DNA from: Straminergon stramineum
Lineage: Eukaryota; Streptophyta; Bryopsida; Hypnales; Calliergonaceae
Assembly (NCBI GenBank): GCA_963920665.1
Contig: OY987269.1
Span: 14,572,501 to 14,636,500, forward strand
Length of the DNA stretch: 64,000 bases
Reading direction: 5' to 3'
Shown here: one piece after another, positions 55,754-64,000 of the stretch
How the letters are laid out: the number at the start of each line of letters is the position of its first letter
How positions within the stretch are numbered: position 1 is the first letter of the stretch
Made by a program: the position numbers and the translations under genes
Notes under the pieces: generated by a model
Database searches by the model: none
The model's input: only the letters and a program-made list of their open reading frames with translations
What the model was told of the DNA's origin: nothing

Positions 55754-58700
55754 TTGGATCCTTTATTTTGTAGATATAGAGATTTAGAACCTATGCGAGA
55801 TATGGTTTCTATGGACAGTGGGGAAGAGTCGATGGATTCAGTCTCAGAGTCAATGGATTATGGAATTATACCATTTATTGGCGATGGTGCTGACGAGGGT
55901 GAGTCACAGGAGTCTTGCGCCTGGACTTCACCATTGAATGTAGGGGACATGGTTAAGCTTTATCATCGAGGATTTGGTGAAGTCGGAGTAGGGTCTGTAG
56001 TGGAGGCAAGACCTCAAGGCGAGTGGCTTGGAGTTCCTATTCCATTCGAGCCGTGGATATTTGTTCTCATACACCCGTCATCGTTTATCATTGACGCTCA
56101 GTATTTCAGGGTCACACCTTGCCAAAGGGGTTTTACAACGCTCTCAGATGTCCTGAACCGAACGGTGTTGTGAAGTGCCGCGGACGTTGTTAAATGTACT
56201 GAAGATCCCCATTTTGATTCAAGTCCATTTATTCGACAAGAGGAATGGACTGGGCTGGAGGTTCATCGGAATGATGCGGTGGGTGTGTTACTGTCATCCG
56301 GACGAATAAATTGTTGGAGGCTGGACGATAGTTTTCAAAATACTACCCTTGGTGAGGGGCACATAGGTGTGACCGTCCTTGACGTTTTCGTGGGTGATCA
56401 TGATGTAATCATGACCCACGCTCGCTAGCCAATTTCAAAGTGTTGGTTCCCTAATGGTCGAAGTTTGAAGGACACGGTAGAGCACTTCTGTGCCTTTCCT
56501 GATGTACAGGATCCCCTTGCCTATCTGGGTAGAAGAGAGAAGGCGCCATATCGATTCATAGTTCATCGACCCTCCCTTTGTCATACGGAGACACAGTTCA
56601 CTCGTAAAACTAGCGACGATGAAATTCGGAAGGTCAATTCAGAGAAATGCTGCGATAGTCATTGCTTCTAGTTTTTTCCCCAGGCGAAATCGTTGATGGT
56701 CAGATAGAGATATTTTTCGAAGTCTTTTGAAGAGCCTCAAGATTATGGAATCGCTGCTAGCGGGCAATTGCATAGTGTGGATTGGACGCGGAAGCGGAAA
56801 TATATTACTTTGGAAGGATCAGAAGTTTGTGCCACTGCATGGTACATTATTCACGGAGTACCGAAGTCCACCTACCACAATTACATGGATTTGTACAAGC
56901 AAGGTGTGGTTTCCTTGACCCACGGGAACAAAGGGATCAAGCGTCCTCGACTTTGAACAATGCAGGTCACTGGTACAATGAAAGCCATCATCAACAACAC
57001 CGTTGACCAAATGCTGCACCAAATGCGGTCCATAGAGAATGGGAGAGTGGACACATTGAAGTTCCTCCCTATGGGAAACAACTGGAAGCGTGTTCATGTT
57101 GATGCTAAAGAGGTATTCCGTTGATCCTTTAATATGATTGGATAGAATTATTAGGTGTTTCTTTCAGAGTGCAGTGCATCGGGACATCTTCCGATACATT
57201 TTTCTTTACAAACTTCAGTTTAGTCTGCCCTCATCACGAGATCTCCTAATACATGTCTTCGGATAGACTTCTTTTCATTCCTACCTCATCGGGAGATCTC
57301 CCGATACATGTCTTCCAATGGACTTCTTTCATTCCTACCTCATCAAGAGATCTCCCGATACAGTCTCCCAATGGACTTCATTTTATTTCTATCCCATCAA
57401 AAGTTCTCCCGACTATCGTTTTGCGAAATCATTTGTCAACACTATTGCTATTGTGATTGTTGTTTACGGTGTTTCGAATTCCATACCCTTACTGCATCTA
57501 ATGTGTAGTTCTGGTTTTCTACTTGCAATTGAATGTGGAGTGTGGCATTCATACAGTCAGCCAATCCATGATTATTAGAATAAAGAAGGAGCACTTCAAT
57601 AATGTTTCCATTAAGCCTGTAGGTAGCTCTTTTGCCAAGTGTACGAAGTGCGATGAATTGCAGCAATTCATTATGAAATCACCAAAAGCAAGCTTGGACT
57701 TCGTGGAGTTCATAAAGCAGTGAAGTGAACATCTGAATCATCAAACATCCTGCCGTCGATTGTATGCCACACGGCGTGAAGAATCTAAGAGGAACCCTGA
57801 GGAGATACTATGCATCATTCACGACAAAATGGATACAAGGAAGACGGCTCTTCCAAGAATGCGGGTGACGACAAAGGCCACACAAGGTTTGGATTAGCTT
57901 CCTATGAGTGTAACTGGTATGGTCGCTCATGGTCATGCCGACGGTGCATGTGCCCATTATGGACCAACGTGCTGGCTAGGCGACTCGAACTTCACTATCT
58001 CATCGTTGGCTAAGCTGTTTCGTCGACTTGAAGGTCCACCGATTCAGAAGACTCTCAACCTCTTCCCCTATCCACCTACGAATACAATGTTCAAGGCATT
58101 ACTTAGAGGGAAATCTAGGTGTATGGATGCCTTGAAATTGATTCTAGAGGATGCTCGACGTGGAGCTCGCCTTCTTCCTAAGAAGCTCTATCTTCAGCTT
58201 AACAACTCTACTAAAGATAACAAGAACCAATATCTCATGGTGTTCTTGTCCTTGCTTACAGCAAGAGGAGTATTCCAGAAAATTCAAGTGGGTTTTCTAC
58301 TAGTAGGACATACTCACGAGGACATTGATGCATATTTTAGCCACCTCTCCAAGGCTTTGAAGAGCAAGAATACATTTGTCATCGCGGACCTTATGAAAAC
58401 CTTCATGGAGTCCCAAGAATTGTCATTTATGCCGAAATTCATCCAAGAGGTGGTGGATTTCAAGTCGTTTGTCAAGGGTTACCTATGCAGCAGCACTGCT
58501 AACTGATTGGTTTAGGAGAGATGCACCTCTTCCAGTTCTAAGTGGATTGTCATGGAGTCCCTGTCATGAAGTATAAGAAGTCAGCAGTTGATTCACAGTG
58601 GCTACCATCTAATGTACCTTCGCGATGCCTGTGGAAGAAAGACTGAAGTGGTCGGCCTAAGCTCCCTTCGGGTTGCCCTAAACCTGTTCCTTTCAAGCCC

Positions 58701-59456
58701 ATGTGGGGTAGCGAAGTTCCCTCAACATCCGGAAATCAAGAGAAAGAGGTGGAAGTGGCACGGAAAGCGACCTTGAACAAGGGTTTGATTCTATTAGGAC
58801 TTGAGAAGTACATTGACTTCTGGGAAGATGGAATGTCCAAATGCAAGGGATTTGTGACCGCCTTTTCTCCAAACGTCGAGTATTGGAAGCGTGTGTTGCA
58901 TGAGGTGAAGGAGCCACTTCCAAACTGTCCTAAGGAATTAGTTGAAGGCTTCTGGCCAAAGTACAATTGGAGGGTGCAAGAATCATCTTCCCAAGAGATG
59001 ACAATTAATCCTCTCTACATCATTCCAGAGGAAGAGGAATTGGAACCTTATTGCGGACCCGCAAATGAGGCACCAAGGGAAAGCTTCAATCCTTGGGTTG
59101 ACATTTGTCTAGGTTCGTGGGTTCTACTCCGACCCGAAGACCCCTCAATTTGTGCTATCTGGAAAGGAAGAGCATTGTGTGAGGTTTGCAAAGAGGAAGG
59201 CCATGTCAACAACAAGAAGTTCCTGCTCCAATATTGGAGACCATATAATTCTGAAAGTATGATGAAATTGAGGTACCAAAATTGTTGGTATGGGAAGTGG
59301 GTTGTTGAGAATACACCTCCCGCTTGGGCGGATGCATCTTCTATAGTATACGTGACTTGGTCCAAGAAAGTTAACCCGAAATCACGGACTATTCCTAGGA
59401 AAAGTAGAGAAGTTGCCCTTGTGAATTTGAATAGTGCAAACGAGGAGGAGCCTTGA
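55754..59456 (+). pseudogene. DUF7869-domain protein, multi-exon, many nonsense codons
   Basis: An N-terminal segment (55754-56173) has SPLNVGDMVKLYHRGFGEVG. HGNKGIKRPR (56920-56950) is the conserved motif that precedes DUF7869 in uncharacterised eukaryotic proteins. The domain follows: KCTKCDELQQ near 57635, CIIHDKMDTRKTALP near 57813, SVTGMVAHGHADGA, LYLQLNNSTKDNKNQY near 58188 and VGHTHEDIDAYFSHLS near 58303. The C-terminal part (58701-59456) has a BAH-like GSWVLLRPEDPS and FLLQYWRPY. Damage: in-frame TGA near 56954 and at 57721-57723, TAG near 57895, and TAA and TGA between 58530 and 58650. LQLNN has Asn where the family has Asp. Spaced acids in these motifs suggest an RNase-H-like, possibly transposase, fold; that is inference. 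Confidence 0.7.
57175..57415. repeat. Intronic palindrome array in the DUF7869 gene, about 54-bp period
   Basis: Five units at about 57177, 57232, 57288, 57342 and 57394 share spacers (GTCTTCCAATGGACTTCTTT and variants). They sit between the exon ending RVHVDAKE and the exon carrying the KCTKC motif, so the array is inside an intron. Confidence 0.8.
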
Positions 59457-59479
59457 TCGACTATTGTGTCTTGATCTTT

Positions 59480-60600
59480 ACGACTATTGGGAGATCTCCC
59501 AATTCGCTTATTTATCTATCGTAACTATGGCAAGGCTTTCGGAAGATCTCCTGATGCTTTCTTTTTCTTGGCCGGATAGTGGCATAGCTATCAATTGATG
59601 TCCCGATGCTTCGTTTTGCTTGATGAGGTATTGGCAAGGCCATCGAAAGATCTCCCGATGTTTCCTTTTGACTGGCGTGAAAGTGGAAGCCTGCATGTCC
59701 ACATATGGTTTCTTGTCTTTTAAGGTTTAGGGACCACTGGTTCTTGTAAAATCTTCTGCGGTGTCTGGGATGCCTTCACTTTATTCATGAAGACCAGAAT
59801 GTGTTCTTTTTTTTATTCCTTCAAGGCAACCTCCAAATCCCATTTCATAGTTATAGTAGGTGTTGGTGCTCCATTGGCTTTGCTTTTCAATATTTTCTTA
59901 TACTCAATCTCTTAAGCGATTATTAAAATGTTGCAAGACAATTTCCTTCTTTGTTGCACTATAAGTTACTATTTCCAATATTCATTTTCATTCCTTCTAT
60001 TCCATTTCAAATGACTTGGTCTTGTCATTCTTTAGAATCTTCTACCTCTCTGCTTTCAAATGTTTATGTTTCGAATGACTTTGTTAATATCAAATAAGGC
60101 CAATTTTTTACATTCATTGTTCATGCCCGGAATACTTTAGGGGGGCATAAGATGCATAAGACCAAAATGTTCTGGTATACAAAATGATCGTGCTAGCCTT
60201 ACAAGGCCTGCACTCCATTGGGAGATTTCCAGATAATTTACTCCCCATCTCCATTCCAAGTGGTAGCAATTACTTCATCATTCAGAGTTTCAATCTTCCC
60301 TAACATGCATGTTCATGTGCTTATGGGGCCTTGCACCACCTTCATGGAAACCTAAACTTCTATGTATCTGGATATCTCCCGATGTATTGCCTAACATGAA
60401 TCCATGCGAGCCCTATTTACTTCATCATTCACAGTTAATGTATATCTTGAGATGCACATTCATGTGCTTCAATTGACCTATCGGGAGCCGTGCAACACAC
60501 TTACAAAAATTAACTTCACGGTATCTGGAAATCTCCCGTTGTAATGCCTCACACCATGCATCAAGAGATTTCTGCGTTTTCTTAATTTTGGACTTTCAAT
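59480..60600. repeat. Decaying palindromes at the right end of the island
   Basis: Near-palindromes at about 59483, 59538, 59592, 59643 (period near 53), then 60212, 60366, 60523 and 60561. Fewer positions match toward the right boundary. No gene recognised. Confidence 0.7.
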
Positions 60601-60627
60601 AGTCCAAAAGTAGTTAAATATGGCATC
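60601..60627 (-). repeat. Right 27-bp terminal inverted repeat
   Basis: Begins AGTCCAAAAGTAG and ends ATATGGCATC, the exact complement of 39674-39700. Just inside, TTTTGGACT and AGTCCAAAA form a short hairpin. Confidence 0.8.
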
Positions 60628-62950
60628 CAAAAAAAATTCTTCTGATATCAAAGTGTTGTGAACAATGAATGCAGCTTCAATAATTTATCAATTTAAGATT
60701 TTGGCCTTATTCATTTGGAATATTGGCTTCTTTGAGAGACTGAGATTGAATACAAAGTCAGTGATAATATCCACTTCTAGTATGAAGACAAAGAAGATGA
60801 ACTCTAATCTATTTTTGCAATGGCTGGCTTAATTTAACCTCTAATGTCCTAGTGTCTCCTTAGAAGAAAAAATGGATTTTGTTAAGCTCCAATTGTCTCA
60901 ATTTCTACTATGACTTTTAGAAAACAAAATTGGAGATGCGAAATTCCAAGAGCTTTGCTAGCATGTATTTTCATGCAAATTGGACATGTTTACAGTTTAG
61001 AAGTTAAAACATTTTTTTTGTAAGATGGAACTAGAGGGGCAAAATGGTCATATGAAAATTCTTTCACTTCTAAGTGGGCAATGAAAAGGACAAGGGGACT
61101 CAACAAGGAGGTCAACCTATGAAGACACTTGAAAGAATGCACGACCTTCACACAATGTTAACCTAAAAACTTTGATTATCAACTACAAGAGCATTTTTTC
61201 TTCAAACTCAACATATAATATATCATTGATAAGGTCTTCAAATTGTGCTTCTACTAATATTGAATATGAGATTTTTCCTAATTTAAAGAACTGAGAACTC
61301 ACAAAGCCTTCAAAGTATATTACTAAGTATATCAATAATAAAAACTTTGACTATTAATTGCAATGAAATTTTTTCTTCAAATCCAACTTATGTGCAATAT
61401 ACCATTGAAAAGGTCTTCAATTTGCACTTCTGTTGGTATAAATATGCCTCCTAATTCAAGGGTCCTAAGTCTTCAAAGTCATCTACAACTAAGGATTCCG
61501 CAACTAAGTTTACAAAGACTTAGAGTCATGAGATTGACATATGTCATGAGTTAAACTATTGTGTGTGGATTTTTTTATGTGTAAATTTGGTTGTTTTATG
61601 GCTACATTTTCGGTGCGTTAAATTTCCCTTTATGTTTTTTCATTGCGTGATTCTATCAAAATCAAGTAGAGTTGATTATTGCAATGCACATTTGTCTAAT
61701 TGGTTTGTAAATTACTTCAATCTTGGAAATATAAACCCACATTTCTAGAAAAAAAAGTTTACCTACACCCACGGTTATAGGTTGCTCTTCCATTTTCTCC
61801 AAAAAAAAGTTTCATACTCATAGGCTCACATGCTCACATGCTAGCAACCTTGGTATTTATACATATCTATCTCTCTTGGCATATTTATTACATGATAGAA
61901 CCATATCCAAATTGCATGATGAATTAATTAAACTTGAAGATTTGACTGAGCATTTGACATTGAGCCAAGGCACTAGATAAGATTTAGATAACATTCATTT
62001 GTCTATAGCATATGGTTTGGATAATGTGCCATGTGAATCATAAAAGTGTTGACATTAAATAAAAAATGTGATCAACAGTTACCTTATATAAGTCTAATTG
62101 AAAAAACTTTTGTACCTCAATTACAAAACAATAGACTAATGGATCTTCCCAACAAAGAACCCCACTATATAAACATCCTAGGGGTTTGTTTAATAAAGAA
62201 AAATCTAACCTACAAGCATAAAATTGACTCAACTTAGGCTTAATATATGCATTTACAATGTAGGATACGCATATTTGGAAAAAAAATCAATTTTTTCCTT
62301 ACAAGAGGATAAAACAACAATAAAAGAATATTCGAGTTAGAAGTAAATAATGAGAATGTTACAAATATGTATACAACTAATCACTTGGGAAAAAAACATA
62401 GGAAGAAATTAGTGATAGCCATTAAAAATGAAAAAAATAAGGTGCACTAGGTTACCAAAATAAACCATAAGCTTAGAGAAAAAATATAAAATGTACCATA
62501 CTACTTAACATTTTCAAAGTTCTATGACAAGGATATATAAAATAGAACCCTAAGACCAACAATACACATTATTAGAGCAACAATTATCATTATCTAGGAG
62601 TGTTAGAATTTTTTTTCTTATATTGTTGAACAGGGTAGTGCCCTTGGACAAAAAGGATGATTGTAACATGCTTTCATCCTCAAGATACATATACACATAA
62701 ACATTGACAACAAAATGTCATTGCCTACAAAGAACCAAACATGATCAATAGTGCAAGCAAAATCGTTTAATATTAAAGCACAATAATAAGTATAATATCA
62801 AAAACAAATTATTGAGCATCTTACTATGAAGTCATATACCATAATTGAATACAAATCTAGTTAAACAACACCCTAACTTCTTCAATATTCAATTATAAAA
62901 TAAGACAATGCATGTAAAAATGAACAATACTTTATTCTTAAATATTCAAA
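60628..62950. other. AT-rich flank right of the island, no gene recognised
   Basis: No palindromes. Sequence around 61150-61260 and 61330-61420 repeats loosely (AACTTTGATTATCAACTACA versus AACTTTGACTATTAATTGCA, both followed by TTTTTTCTTCAAA), a diverged local duplication. Confidence 0.5.
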
Positions 62951-63562
62951 AATGCAAGTTTATTAACCTTGTTCAAATCCACCATTGCAACCAAATTTTT
63001 GTCCCTTCATGCATTTATACTTTTAACCTTCCTACAACTTCTAAAAGTGGAACCATTGTTAGGCTCAAGTTCATGAGCCTTATTCAAGTCCTTTAATGCA
63101 TTTGCATGCCTAATTACTTGCCCAAGGTTTTGTTAAATACACTACCACTACATAAAGTGGAAACATTATTAGCCTCAAGTAATTCATTCTTGACCAAGTC
63201 TTTTGATGCATTTTCGTATCTACCAACATTTTTAATACTTTCTTGAATTCTATAAAATCAAACCACCAATAGCTTCAAAATTGTCCACCTTGTTCATACA
63301 AGTAGTAGAAAACATTGTCTAAATCTAACCATTTCAAGATCAAAACCATGTCCCAATCCCCCAAAACAATTTTGACTCAATACATTTTTTTTTCATTCAT
63401 GTCCATATCAAGACGTTTAATCTCCAAAGCAACAAAACCTACTAATTCAAGCAATATTTTTTACTAACGTTGTCCTACAATGCATTTCTATGAGTTTCCA
63501 TCACTCTCTTAATTATCCCAAGATTCGACAAATTTGCCAACATTAGGCTCAAGTTCATGACA
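62950..63562 (-). pseudogene. Decayed TPR repeats downstream of the open TPR frame
   Basis: Fragments of the repeat (LKDLNKAHELEPN near 63090-63050, and GRYENASKDLVK near 63220) appear in shifting frames. The join to the open part is a TAG at 63563-63565 where the repeat has Lys (LNK.HELEPN). Confidence 0.6.
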
Positions 63563-64000
63563 CTAGTTCAAGTCCTCCAATGCATCTTCAAACTTGCCAA
63601 TCCTAATTAGAACTTCACCACAATTTGCATAAATCACAACAACATTAGGCTTAAGTTCATCAACCTTATTCAAGACCTCCAATGCACCTGCATACTTGCC
63701 CACCATCATCTTAACATCTCTACACTTTGCCCAAATGAAAGCACGGTTAGGCTCCAGTTCATGAATCTTGTTCAAGTCCTCCAATACATCTCCATACTTG
63801 CCCATCCTTGACTTAATGTCCCCACGATATGCCAAACTGAAAGCATCGTAAGGTACAACTTCATGAGCCTTGTTCAAGTCTTCCAATGCATCTGCATACT
63901 TGCCTAGCCTTTTCTTCACCTCCCCACGTTGTTGCAAAGTGAAAGCACTACTAGGCTCTAGTTCATAAGACTTGTTCAAATTATCCAATGCCTCCGCATA
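63563..64000 (-). CDS. Tetratricopeptide-repeat (TPR) protein, partial, truncated at its 3' end
   Basis: Open from the right window edge to TAG 63563. Four 34-residue TPR units are visible with the pattern GKYADALEDLNKAHEVVPYD and A-F-L-x-R-G. TPRs form helical scaffolds for protein binding. Unit-to-unit similarity is high, typical of recently expanded plant TPR arrays. Since the repeats continue in broken form after the stop, the gene is either truncated or a pseudogene. Partners cannot be inferred. Confidence 0.7.
   Translation of the reverse strand, partial: YAEALDNLNKSYELEPSSAFTLQQRGEVKKRLGKYADALEDLNKAHEVVPYDAFSLAYRGDIKSRMGKYGDVLEDLNKIHELEPNRAFIWAKCRDVKMMVGKYAGALEVLNKVDELKPNVVVIYANCGEVLIRIGKFEDALEDLN

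Larger units (their letters stand above)
39674..60627. mobile_element. Candidate giant mobile element (about 20.95 kb) with 27-bp terminal inverted repeats and dispersed palindromes
   Basis: A perfect 27-bp inverted repeat bounds exactly the interval in which CATCGGGAGATCTCCCGATG palindromes occur. The first degenerate palindrome lies about 36 bp inside the left repeat (39737) and the last about 40 bp inside the right one (60561). I found none outside in the window. Inside are divergent gene sets: minus-strand exons at 40.4-49.1 kb and plus-strand exons at 53.8-59.5 kb, separated by AT-rich DNA. No target-site duplication was found next to the repeats, so true ends may lie slightly elsewhere. 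Element status is inference; the bounded palindrome island is seen directly. Confidence 0.6.

Noticed and set aside
1..59456. Alternative genetic code (UAG and UAA as Gln, as in some green algae)
   Set aside because: TGA also occurs at Arg sites, some TAGs replace Trp or Lys, and the kinase and hAT frames are long without internal TAG or TAA. Mutation is simpler.
1..64000. tRNA and rRNA genes
   Set aside because: None noticed on reading; a covariance-model scan was not possible, so absence is not proven.

Overview
The window looks like nuclear DNA of a green plant (streptophyte). The support is interstitial CCCTAAA/TTTAGGG runs (about 6.94, 22.0, 39.4, 50.9 and 53.4 kb), GT-AG introns, a DUF659-type hAT transposase and a CACTA (En/Spm) TNP2 transposase. 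The species cannot be named from sequence alone; the lineage-specific gene families make me suspect a non-seed plant or charophyte alga, which is inference. There is a 200-base N gap at 13311-13510. Almost everything recognisable is mobile or mobile-derived, and most coding frames are broken.

Layout. 0-2.1 kb: hAT transposase (-), apparently intact, running off the left edge. 3.6-5.1 kb: pseudogene of a coiled-coil family that I call the WCHI family after a conserved tetrapeptide. 9.8-11.4 kb: intact single-exon protein-kinase-like gene. 12.3-15.2 kb: two near-identical WCHI genes on either side of the gap, probably unmerged contig ends. 16.5-19.0 kb: WCHI pseudogene with a C-terminal RING-H2 finger. 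19.2-33.6 kb: repeat-rich block with a decayed CACTA element (TNP2 at 25.3-28.1 kb, ORF1-like at 31.3-32.5 kb), flanked by a 0.45-kb inverted repeat and holding a fold-back repeat (21.0-24.9 kb) and an LTR-like fragment. 34.1-36.7 kb: degenerate retroelement-like ORFs. 36.8-38.6 kb: another WCHI pseudogene. 62.9-64 kb: decaying TPR array.

Two architectures stand out. First, GC-rich minisatellites built on GGCGACCGCGGGT lie just upstream of at least five otherwise unrelated genes, always in the same orientation relative to the gene, often next to a TATA box or a shared 5' leader of about 40 bp. Second, 39.67-60.63 kb is an island packed with the 20-bp palindrome CATCGGGAGATCTCCCGATG and its derivatives, which I did not see elsewhere in the window. 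The island is bounded by a perfect 27-bp inverted repeat, giving a candidate giant mobile element of about 20.95 kb. It encodes divergent degenerate genes: a ParB-like GGQHT protein and an FCP1-like HAD protein on the minus strand, and a DUF7869 protein with an RNase-H-like motif pattern on the plus strand.

A third theme is decay. Many frames stay aligned with their families through in-frame TGA, TAG or TAA codons at sites where relatives have Arg, Gln or Trp. This fits C-to-T change in methylated, silenced DNA.
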